From: an uncultured Chloroflexota bacterium
GTDB taxonomy: Bacteria; Chloroflexota; Limnocylindria; Limnocylindrales; Limnocylindraceae
NCBI GenBank assembly: GCA_903938075.1
Contig: CAJABS010000058.1
Span: forward strand, 1-13,576
Length of the DNA stretch: 13,576 bases
Direction of reading: 5' to 3'
The translations under genes were made by a program, and so were the position numbers. This document shows, piece after piece, positions 6,499-12,945 of this stretch; position 1 is the stretch's first letter; every line of letters starts with the position of its first letter. The notes under the pieces are model-generated. The model was not told the origin of the DNA. It saw only the letters and a list, made by a program, of their open reading frames with translations, and searched no databases.

Positions 6499-8869
6499 AG
6501 TGCCTCTGATCGTACCCGAGCCCGCCGCGCCTTGGCGCCGCGCCCTGCCCATCACCCTCGTCGTGGCGCTGCTTGCCGCTGGGTGCGGGCCAGCGGGCGA
6601 CCCGACAGACCCAGCCGCAGAGGTCAGGGGTGACGGGAAGCTGCAGGAGCTCTTGATCCGCCATGACTCTCGCGACCCTGCCTATCGCCTTGAGGGTGGT
6701 GCGGTGGAGGTTGGTGCGACGGTCGTCCTCCATGTGCGCACCGGAACCGACGACGCCGTCACCGTTGCGCTCTCGGTCGCCACGCCATTCGGTGGCTCCG
6801 CAACGAAGAGCCCCGCCACCCGTGTCGCGCGCGGCGTTCCCTGCTCCGAGGTCAACGAGAGTAATCGTGGGGCAAGCGCCGAACTCGCGACCCTCCTCGC
6901 CCCTGACCCCGTTCTTGATCCTGCGAACGAGCTCACGGAGGCTCGCTGCGATCTCTGGCAGGCCAGCATTGAGGTCGGTACAGAACCAACAGCCATCGGC
7001 TATCACTTTGTCATTGCCGACGGCTCCGCTGCGGTCAAGCTCTCTGATGACAACGTCAACGACCAGGGTCTTGGGAGCACATCAGTCGCCAACGTGGGTG
7101 GCGACTGGGCGATCGTTGTCTCACCAAAGGGGTTCACCGCCAGTCCACTCCTGAGTGGATCTGTTGTCTATCAGATCTTCCCCGACCGCTTTGCGAACGC
7201 CAACCCGCTGAACGATGGCGGCGCGCAGCCGCGCTACAAGGGAGTTGCCTCAATCATTCCGTGGAACACGATTCCCGCAACGCCGCCTAAAGGTGAAGAT
7301 TTTTATGGTGGTGATCTAGATGGTATTCGCCTTCGACTTCCGCACCTCGTCTCCATCGGCGTAAACACGATCTACCTCAACCCGGTCTTTGATGCGAACT
7401 CTAACCATCGATATGACGGCAATGATTTCCTGCAGGTTGACGAACGACTTGGTGGAAACGCGGCGCTGCAACGCCTCTTGTCCGCCGCACAGAAGCTCAA
7501 CATTGCCGTGATCCTTGATGGCGTCTTCAACCACGTCAGCTCCGATTCGCCAATCTTTGACCGCTACGGTCGATGGCCAACAGTCGGTGCCTGCGAGTCG
7601 GTTGACTCGCCGTATCGCGACTGGTTCATCTGGACGAAGGCGGCTGGCACACGAGGGCCATGCGCGGGTGCTTCTGGGCCGAACACCGCGGGCTATGTTG
7701 CCTGGGCGAACTACGACACGCTCCCTGTGCTCAACAAGAACAACGATGCAGTGCGCGCGCTGATCCTAGGTGACGCATCAGGAGCACCAGCGGCCACTCT
7801 CCTCGCCTCGCCGGCGGGTGACGCTGGTGTGGCGCGCTGGTGGCTGCAACAGGGCGTTGCTGGCTGGCGCCTCGACGTGATGCCTGACGGCAGCTTCCCT
7901 GATGGCTTCTGGCAGGAGTTCCGCGCTGCGCTTAAGGCCGCATCGCCGAATGCTCCGATCATTGGTGAGCTCTGGAATCGTCGTGATGCGCTGCGCCTCC
8001 TTCGTGGCGACGCCGCCGACGCCACGATGAACTATCGCTTCCGTGACGCAGTGCTCGCCTATCTCGGCGGAAAGCCTGAGGCGGGAGCAACCGACAGCAC
8101 GAATCGCAGTGCAGTGCTCTTCATTCGAAAGTTGATGGGCATCGCAGAGGATTACCCAACCGCCGTCACTCTCGCGAATCTCACACTCCTTGATTCCCAC
8201 GACACTTCACGATCACTTTGGGAGTTCACTCCCGGCGACGGTCGCGACGGCAAAGAGCTCGCCGAGAATCTCTCGGTCGGAAAGGCGCGTCAGCTGCTCG
8301 CCGCAACCATGCAATATCTGCTGCCTGGATCACCAACGGTCTACTACGGTGATGAAGTTGGTGTGAGCGGCGCAACAGATCCAGATGACCGTCGTACGTT
8401 CCCGATCTTGCCCACTGACCCACGTACCGCACGCCTCGACGGCAGTGGCTCTGGCGGACGACGACCAGTGCCGCTCCCAGATGCGCGGGCTGCCGACCTC
8501 TCAATGCTTGCCTGGTACCAGAGGCTCGCCGCCATCCGCGCCGCTCACCCCCACGTGCGCGGCGCGAGTGTTGACTGGCTCGCGGTTGGTGCGAACGGTG
8601 CAACCAGTCGCACCATGCTCTTCTCACGCCGCGCCGCCGGAGTCGTTGGCGAGATCGCCCAGCTCAGCACCCCCGGCTCCTGGGCCGTTGGCGACCTCTT
8701 GGTGGCGGTGAACGCCGGTGGCGGCAGCGAGCGCCTCACGTTCAATCTTGGCGCTGGTGTCAACATCCGCGAGGTCGCTCGGTCGAGCGGCGCAGTAGGG
8801 GGTGGCGACCTCACCACCGGGGTCGAGGTGCCAGCGCGCACCACAATCATCTGGGAGGTCGTACCCTAG
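6482..8869 (+). CDS. Secreted GH13 alpha-amylase / neopullulanase-like lipoprotein
   Basis: This glycoside hydrolase is predicted to sit outside the membrane on a lipid anchor and to cut alpha-1,4 glucans, pullulan or cyclodextrins. From ATG 6482 it has 795 residues. The signal peptide has a hydrophobic core (about 22-33) and lipobox LAAGC, with Cys35 as the lipid site. An N-terminal beta-rich domain (about 45-215) precedes the barrel, which opens with VVYQIFPDRFA (228-238). GH13 conserved regions are DGVFNH (346-351), GWRLDV with nucleophile Asp465, GELW with acid/base Glu496, and DSHD with Asp574. YYGDE (621-625) and a C-terminal beta domain follow. Four non-lipid cysteines (121, 156, 371, 394) could form two disulfides. 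The start is uncertain: ATG 6476, ATG 6482 (GGGG six bases upstream) and GTG 6500 are all in frame. Its 5' end faces the opposite-strand gene at 6498. It pairs functionally with the maltodextrin operon at 9369-13576. Confidence 0.92.
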   Translation: MPFTSIVPLIVPEPAAPWRRALPITLVVALLAAGCGPAGDPTDPAAEVRGDGKLQELLIRHDSRDPAYRLEGGAVEVGATVVLHVRTGTDDAVTVALSVATPFGGSATKSPATRVARGVPCSEVNESNRGASAELATLLAPDPVLDPANELTEARCDLWQASIEVGTEPTAIGYHFVIADGSAAVKLSDDNVNDQGLGSTSVANVGGDWAIVVSPKGFTASPLLSGSVVYQIFPDRFANANPLNDGGAQPRYKGVASIIPWNTIPATPPKGEDFYGGDLDGIRLRLPHLVSIGVNTIYLNPVFDANSNHRYDGNDFLQVDERLGGNAALQRLLSAAQKLNIAVILDGVFNHVSSDSPIFDRYGRWPTVGACESVDSPYRDWFIWTKAAGTRGPCAGASGPNTAGYVAWANYDTLPVLNKNNDAVRALILGDASGAPAATLLASPAGDAGVARWWLQQGVAGWRLDVMPDGSFPDGFWQEFRAALKAASPNAPIIGELWNRRDALRLLRGDAADATMNYRFRDAVLAYLGGKPEAGATDSTNRSAVLFIRKLMGIAEDYPTAVTLANLTLLDSHDTSRSLWEFTPGDGRDGKELAENLSVGKARQLLAATMQYLLPGSPTVYYGDEVGVSGATDPDDRRTFPILPTDPRTARLDGSGSGGRRPVPLPDARAADLSMLAWYQRLAAIRAAHPHVRGASVDWLAVGANGATSRTMLFSRRAAGVVGEIAQLSTPGSWAVGDLLVAVNAGGGSERLTFNLGAGVNIREVARSSGAVGGGDLTTGVEVPARTTIIWEVVP
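6509..6514 (-). promoter_or_regulatory. Candidate -10 box for the galU-kinase cluster
   Basis: TACGAT on the minus strand, ten bases upstream of the ATG at 6498 and inside the 5' coding end of the plus-strand amylase gene. No good -35 is seen. The short distance would leave a leader of only a few bases, which sits awkwardly with the AGAGG also seen there. Confidence 0.3.
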
Positions 8870-8876
8870 ACCCATG

Positions 8877-8881
8877 AGGAG
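8877..8881 (+). promoter_or_regulatory. Ribosome binding site for the small membrane protein
   Basis: AGGAG, nine bases before the ATG at 8891. It supports this start over the nearby ATG at 8874, whose frame closes after six codons. Confidence 0.65.
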
Positions 8882-8890
8882 CCTGCCGCG

Positions 8891-9229
8891 ATGAGTGCAC
8901 CAGCCAGATTGCGTAACCGCCTGCGTGGCGTTGTCTCACTCGGCACCTTCGTCGCCGTTGTGGTGGCGGTGGGTGTCTCGCTCCTCTATCTCGCCTGGGT
9001 CGCCACGATCCGCAACTCTGACCAGATCGGCGAACTGTCGGTGGGCACCTTCGTGGTTGGCCTCTCCTGTGGGTTCGCATCGGTGATGCTCACGATCAGC
9101 ATGATTCGCGCAATTCGTAGCGCCCGCGATGGCCGAGCGATGCTCGCCGCCCTCCTTGCCGGCGGGTTCGCCATCGCCGCTGGACTTGCCCTCGGCGCCT
9201 CAGACATCCTCGGCAAGCTCGCCTCCTAG
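8891..9229 (+). CDS. Small three-helix membrane protein, hypothetical
   Basis: Function unknown. The 112-residue protein has an Arg-rich start (residues 6-12) and three predicted membrane helices at about 13-39, 51-74 and 84-103. A polar stretch after the second helix (RAIRSARDGR, 73-82) suggests a cytoplasmic loop. There is no recognisable domain. It begins 21 bases after the amylase stop with its own AGGAG, so the two are probably one transcript. Whether it assists the amylase is not known; co-location could be incidental. The frame, the ribosome binding site and the membrane pattern support a real gene. Confidence 0.72.
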   Translation: MSAPARLRNRLRGVVSLGTFVAVVVAVGVSLLYLAWVATIRNSDQIGELSVGTFVVGLSCGFASVMLTISMIRAIRSARDGRAMLAALLAGGFAIAAGLALGASDILGKLAS

Positions 9230-9241
9230 GGGCGGAGCCCC
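9229..9241 (+). other. Short GC hairpin after the small membrane protein
   Basis: GGGGC-GGA-GCCCC, a five-base-pair stem with a three-base loop, starting at the last base of the stop codon. No T-run follows, so an intrinsic terminator of standard form is not supported. It may slow transcription or mark the transcript end before the tRNA promoter. Confidence 0.35.
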
Positions 9242-9249
9242 AAGAGCGG

Positions 9250-9258
9250 TGCTACGCT
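9250..9258 (+). promoter_or_regulatory. Candidate extended -10 promoter for tRNA-Glu
   Basis: TGC-TACGCT, an extended -10 (TGn plus TAnnnT) ending 11 bases before the mature tRNA 5' end. That allows a start near 9265 and a short leader for RNase P to remove. No clear -35 is seen. Confidence 0.45.
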
Positions 9259-9269
9259 GCGATCCGCGC

Positions 9270-9346
9270 GCCCCTGTCGTCTAGAGGCCTAGGACGCCAC
9301 CCTTTCAAGGTGGAGATCACGGGTTCGAATCCCGTCGGGGGTACCA
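9270..9346 (+). tRNA. tRNA-Glu, anticodon UUC, CCA encoded
   Basis: A full cloverleaf can be folded by eye. The acceptor 5' strand (9270-9276) pairs with 9336-9342. The D stem is GTCT (9279-9282) with GGAC (9292-9295). The anticodon stem CCACC/GGTGG (9297-9301, 9309-9313) carries a CTTTCAA loop with anticodon TTC at 9304-9306. The T stem ACGGG/CCCGT carries the TTCGAAT loop (9324-9330). The discriminator is A (9343), and CCA is encoded at 9344-9346. The TCGTCTAGAGGCC stretch is characteristic of bacterial tRNA-Glu. Position 1-72 is a G-U wobble rather than a G-C pair, and 6-67 is also U-G. The gene lies between the 3' ends of two converging gene groups; no integrase gene or att duplication is visible. 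Confidence 0.96.
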
Positions 9347-9368
9347 CCCCACCGCGCGACTCCCTCGA

Positions 9369-10967
9369 TCAACGGAGCTGAAAGATCGCTCCGCTTACGG
9401 GTGGCAGATCAATCTCCAGGGCGCCGTCACCAAGCAGCGACGCCGTGCCAGTGACCCCCTCCCAGTCGAGCCGCGCAACGCTGCTCACCCCATCGAGGCG
9501 CAGCTGCACACGCGCGGGGCTCTCGCCTGTGTTGGTCGCTACCAAGAGGCGGGGGGCCGCCTCCGGTGCCAGTTGGAGTGGTTCACCTTCAAAGCCGACC
9601 GGATCCGCGCTTCGCTCAAGAACCAGCACTGGCCCTTCGGCATGCGCCACGCGCAGGGCCCCAGAGCGGAGCACGGCATGTTCATGCCGCGCCGCCACAG
9701 CGCCACGAACGAAGGCGCGGAACGATGACGCCTCGGCGCCGACTGAGGCGAGATCCGTCGGGAACGGACCGCGGTTCGCTGGGTCATTCGCGCCGAGCGC
9801 GCCCAGCTCATCGCCGTAGTAGATGCACGGCGCGCCTGGGAGGGCGAGCTGCAGAAGCGTTGCAAGTTGTGCCGCCGCCGCGCTGCCGCCCACGATGCTG
9901 CGTAGTCGCGGTGTGTCGTGTGAGCCGAGTAGGTTCAACTGCACCGCCGTGGTTGCTGGGTGATACCAGCCCATGATCTCGGTGAGCTTTTCCGCAAACT
10001 CCGCCGCGTTCAACTCTGGTCGCTTGTATGTGTCGTTGTGGTCACCTAGATCGCGTGCCAGTCGTCCGCTTCCGGCGTACCCAAGGATCGCCTCAGTGAG
10101 CGGATAGTTCATCACCGCATCAAAGCGATCACCGGTGAGCCACGCATCGGCGCGCTTCCAAATCTCGCCAACGGTGTACGCCTCAGGGTTAATCGCGCGA
10201 ACACGCGTGCGGAACTCCTGCCAGAAGCTCGCATCGTCAATCTCTTCTGGAACATCGAGTCGCCAGCCGTCGGCGCCAAAGCGAATCCAGAACTCGGCCG
10301 CCTGCAGCAGGTGCTCCCGCGCCTCGGCGTTACCGACGTTGATCTTTGGGAGCGCAGGGAGCTGCCACCACGCCTTGTAGCCAATGCCTGTCTCCAGGCT
10401 GCTTGCGATGCCTCCACCTGCGCCACCACTCTGCTTCGCGTGCCAATCCGCCGCTTCGGGGTAGGCAATCAGCGGGCGATCACCGCGCAAGAACGCCTCG
10501 TCGGTATAGAACCAATCCACGTAGGGCGACTGCGCGCCGTTTTCAAGTACATGGTGGAAGGGCCAGAATCCGCGACTCGCATGGTTGAAGACACCATCAA
10601 GAATCACGCGCATGTTGCGCGCGTGTGCGGCATCAAGCAGTTCGCGCAGCGCCTCGTTACCGCCAAGCATCGGATCAACGTTGAAGTAGTCGTACGTGTG
10701 ATAGCGATGATTTGATGCGCTGGAGAAGATCGGACAGAGGTAGAGCGCCGTAATGCCAAGCTCTTGCAACTCGCCGAGTCGTTCAGTAATGCCGCGGAGA
10801 TCGCCACCTTTAAATCCGTGGCGCGTTGGTGGGGTGTCCCATGCCTCTAGCGGCCCGGGCGGCTGCGTTTGCGCAGAGCGCGCAAATCGGTCAGGAAAGA
10901 TTTGGTAGAAGACGGCGTCGCGCACCCAGGCTGGTGTGTTGGGCCCCGCGGGCCGTTGCGAACTCAC
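9369..10967 (-). CDS. Cytoplasmic GH13 maltogenic amylase / cyclomaltodextrinase-like hydrolase
   Basis: This enzyme is predicted to hydrolyse imported maltodextrins or cyclodextrins inside the cell; it has no signal peptide. From GTG 10967 it has 532 residues. It opens directly with the barrel (AVFYQIFPDRFA, 18-29), lacking the N-terminal domain of about 120 residues found in typical neopullulanases. GH13 regions are DGVFNH (124-129), GWRLDV with nucleophile Asp238, GEIW with acid/base Glu268, and GSHD with Asp351. YYGDE (383-387) and a C-terminal beta domain follow. A Gly-rich insertion (181-186) lies in the loop before the nucleophile. The start was chosen because GTG overlaps the permease stop (GTGA); a frame open to 11078 lies wholly inside the permease gene. 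It is the last gene of the maltodextrin operon and shares the fold, but only patchy sequence, with the surface enzyme at 6482. Exact specificity (maltogenic, cyclomaltodextrinase or neopullulanase) cannot be told from sequence. Confidence 0.93.
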   Translation of the reverse strand: MSSQRPAGPNTPAWVRDAVFYQIFPDRFARSAQTQPPGPLEAWDTPPTRHGFKGGDLRGITERLGELQELGITALYLCPIFSSASNHRYHTYDYFNVDPMLGGNEALRELLDAAHARNMRVILDGVFNHASRGFWPFHHVLENGAQSPYVDWFYTDEAFLRGDRPLIAYPEAADWHAKQSGGAGGGIASSLETGIGYKAWWQLPALPKINVGNAEAREHLLQAAEFWIRFGADGWRLDVPEEIDDASFWQEFRTRVRAINPEAYTVGEIWKRADAWLTGDRFDAVMNYPLTEAILGYAGSGRLARDLGDHNDTYKRPELNAAEFAEKLTEIMGWYHPATTAVQLNLLGSHDTPRLRSIVGGSAAAAQLATLLQLALPGAPCIYYGDELGALGANDPANRGPFPTDLASVGAEASSFRAFVRGAVAARHEHAVLRSGALRVAHAEGPVLVLERSADPVGFEGEPLQLAPEAAPRLLVATNTGESPARVQLRLDGVSSVARLDWEGVTGTASLLGDGALEIDLPPVSGAIFQLR

Positions 10968-11872
10968 CCCTTGACCGAGCCGACCGCAAGTCCGCTCGTG
11001 ATGAAGCGCTGGCTCAACAGGTAGACGATCGCCGGCGGCAGCGTGAGCATGATCGAGAAGGCCGAGACGAGCGGCCACGGAATCGCCGACGCATATGTGC
11101 CTGTCATCGCCGAGAGGGCCATTGCCAACGTGAAGTCACGCGGCTGCGTCAGGAACATCCAGGAGTAGTAGAACTCCGTCCAGCCGCTGATGAATCCAAG
11201 GAACCCGGTAACAGCAATGGCCGGCAGCGCGAGCGGCAACACGATGCTCCGGAAGATGCGCGCCTGGGATGCGCCGTCGACTGCGGCCGCCTCCTCTAGT
11301 TCGCGCGGGATCGTATCGAGGTAACCCTTCAAGTTCCAGATCGCAAAGGGGAGAGCGCCCGAGACGATCGCAATGCCGACGCCAAGTTGCGAATTGCGCA
11401 AATTGAACGCGCCGAGGATCGGCAGGTCAAGCTTGATCCCGTTCAGTGTGACGAAGAGCGGCGCGAGTGTGGCGACCGCTGGCAGCATCAGCACGCCAAG
11501 GATGACCAACATGATGAAGGTGCGACCGCGGAAGGCGAGGCGGCTCAGTGGGTAGGCGGCGAGCACGCCAAGCCCAACGCTTGCGAGCGCCGTGCCGCCG
11601 GCAATCTTGAGTGAGTTGAAGGCGAGCTCAAAGAATGACACTGGGTTGCTCGTTGGGCGTTCGATCACCTGTAGATACGCCTCGAAGGTCGCATCTTTTG
11701 GAATGAGGTTGAGGCCATCTGGGCGAATCAGGTTGAGTGGCGAGAGCGAAACGCTAAAGACCCAGATGATCGGGAAGAGCACGGTGATCAGGATGCCCAG
11801 GGCGGCAAGCTGCAGCCCGATCTTGGTGAGCAGGGAGGGCTCCCGGAACGAACGGCGCTTAGAAGTCGTCAT
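10964..11872 (-). CDS. Maltodextrin-type ABC transporter permease (MalG-like)
   Basis: Inner-membrane permease of a carbohydrate (CUT1) ABC importer. The 302-residue protein has an N-terminal helix (about 18-42), a periplasm-side loop, and further helices near 86-110, 118-140, 162-182, 212-235 and 264-288, the usual six. The ATPase-docking EAA loop is intact: EAA at 194-196, Gly200, then Ile210 and LP at 212-213, matching EAA-x3-G-x9-I-x-LP. It begins at ATG 11872, overlapping the MalF-like stop by 14 bases, and ends with a four-base overlap with the GH13 gene. Co-translation of the whole set is likely. Maltodextrin as substrate is inferred from the two GH13 enzymes around it; the permease sequence alone only supports an oligosaccharide. 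Confidence 0.93.
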   Translation of the reverse strand: MTTSKRRSFREPSLLTKIGLQLAALGILITVLFPIIWVFSVSLSPLNLIRPDGLNLIPKDATFEAYLQVIERPTSNPVSFFELAFNSLKIAGGTALASVGLGVLAAYPLSRLAFRGRTFIMLVILGVLMLPAVATLAPLFVTLNGIKLDLPILGAFNLRNSQLGVGIAIVSGALPFAIWNLKGYLDTIPRELEEAAAVDGASQARIFRSIVLPLALPAIAVTGFLGFISGWTEFYYSWMFLTQPRDFTLAMALSAMTGTYASAIPWPLVSAFSIMLTLPPAIVYLLSQRFITSGLAVGSVKG

Positions 11873-12839
11873 ATCGCGCCGTCGCCTTCGAGATGCGGTT
11901 GGTGATCAGGCTGATCGTGAGCAGGATGACAAAGAGCACCACGGCGAATGCGGCGCCAACGGCATAGAGCTGTCGCTCGTTGACGAGTCGATACGCCTGA
12001 GTGACGAGCAGCTCGGTGCGACCGAACGGCCCACCCGAGCTCATGAAGTAGGCGAGGCTGAAGAGGTTGAAGGTCACCACAAAGCCATAGATGGCGAACG
12101 GAACCATCGCCGGTCGTAGATAGGTGAGGGTGATCGTCTTGAACGAGGCCCACTTGCCCGCCCCGTCGATCTCCGCCGCTTCATAGAGGTCCTTCGGGAT
12201 CGCCTGCAGTGCACCAGTTGCAACCACCGCGTTCAGCGGCCAGCCGAGCCAAATGTTCGCAATCAACATGGCGTAGTAGCTGAGAGGAAGCGGCACAAAG
12301 CTGATCGGATCTTCAACCTGGCGCAGCCAGTCAATCGAGAAGGTTTCTGGCGGAATACGGAAGACCTGACCAACGAGCTCTAGCAGCATGTTCACGGCAC
12401 CTGCATCCTGGTTGAACAGGTTTCGCCATGTGGTTGCCACCACAATCGGCGGAATCAACACGGGGAGTACATAAAGCGCACGATAGATGCGCTTGAACTT
12501 CAACCCTGGGTGATTCAACAGGAGCGCAATGGCAACGCCGAGAATGATGTGAATGGTGACATTACTCAGCGCCCAGAAGATGTTGTAGAGGAAGAGTCGT
12601 AGGAACGAGTAGTTCGGAATAGATAGTTCGCTCGTCAGAATCTTGACGTAGTTCTCAAGCCCAACCCAATCAGGAGCGGGTGCACCTTGACGCAGGTTCG
12701 CGAGACCGTAATCGGTGAACGACATCCAAAACTGGAAGATGAGTGGATAGATGGTGACGATCGCCATGACGACCATGGCCGGTGCAAGGAACATGTAGGG
12801 GGTTAGCGAGCGGCGATTGATGCGCGTCAGAATGCTCAC
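11859..12839 (-). CDS. Maltodextrin-type ABC transporter permease (MalF-like)
   Basis: Partner permease of the sugar ABC importer, 326 residues from GTG 12839, with GGAGG four bases upstream. Membrane segments lie near 14-40, 83-108, 118-138, 187-210, 245-268 and 292-314. It lacks the large second periplasmic domain of the Escherichia coli MalF and matches the shorter form common in Gram-positive-type bacteria. The EAA loop is at 220-240: EAA, then Gly226, Ile236 and Leu238, but the usual Pro of the closing LP is Thr239. It overlaps the MalG-like gene by 14 bases. Between it and the binding-protein gene lies a 106-base gap with two hairpins, which would set a lower level for the permeases than for the binding protein. 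Confidence 0.93.
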   Translation of the reverse strand: MSILTRINRRSLTPYMFLAPAMVVMAIVTIYPLIFQFWMSFTDYGLANLRQGAPAPDWVGLENYVKILTSELSIPNYSFLRLFLYNIFWALSNVTIHIILGVAIALLLNHPGLKFKRIYRALYVLPVLIPPIVVATTWRNLFNQDAGAVNMLLELVGQVFRIPPETFSIDWLRQVEDPISFVPLPLSYYAMLIANIWLGWPLNAVVATGALQAIPKDLYEAAEIDGAGKWASFKTITLTYLRPAMVPFAIYGFVVTFNLFSLAYFMSSGGPFGRTELLVTQAYRLVNERQLYAVGAAFAVVLFVILLTISLITNRISKATARYDDF

Positions 12840-12843
12840 CGTA

Positions 12844-12848
12844 CCTCC
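12844..12848 (-). promoter_or_regulatory. Shine-Dalgarno site for the MalF-like gene
   Basis: GGAGG on the minus strand, four bases (TACG) before the GTG at 12839. It decides the non-ATG start. Confidence 0.8.
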
Positions 12849-12872
12849 CTCTCTTCTCTCCCCTGGGTAGCA

Positions 12873-12904
12873 ATCGGGGCGGGAGCCGAAGCCCCCGCCC
12901 CAAT
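12873..12904 (-). promoter_or_regulatory. Intercistronic hairpin with a UUCG tetraloop between malE-like and malF-like genes
   Basis: Read on the minus strand, an arm starting ATTGGGGCGGGGGC is followed by loop TTCG (12890-12887) and the matching arm, giving a stem of about 14 pairs. The closing pair is C-G, so the loop is the extra-stable cUUCGg type. Two positions (12884 with 12893, 12875 with 12902) pair as G-U in the minus-strand RNA but would be A-C mismatches on the plus strand. This shows which strand makes the structure. No T-run follows, so it looks like an mRNA-stabilising or partly terminating element rather than a full terminator. Confidence 0.75.
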
Positions 12905-12922
12905 CGCGGTTACACCTAAGCG

Positions 12923-12939
12923 GCTAGCTCGACGCTAGC
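12923..12939 (-). promoter_or_regulatory. Second short hairpin just after the malE-like stop
   Basis: GCTAGC repeats on either side of a five-base loop, giving a six-pair stem six bases past the stop codon. It is followed on the transcript by the stronger UUCG hairpin. It has no T-run. GCTAGC is itself a palindrome, so the two copies could also be a paired DNA site. Confidence 0.4.
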
Positions 12940-12945
12940 AGTCGA

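Noticed and set aside
9229..9360. tRNA-Glu as an integration site of a mobile island
   Set aside because: No integrase, no direct repeat of the tRNA 3' end in the window, and the genes on both sides are metabolic with similar composition.
10968..11078. Longer N-terminus for the cytoplasmic GH13 enzyme from 11078
   Set aside because: The extra 37 residues are out-of-frame permease sequence; the GTG overlapping the permease stop is the natural coupled start.
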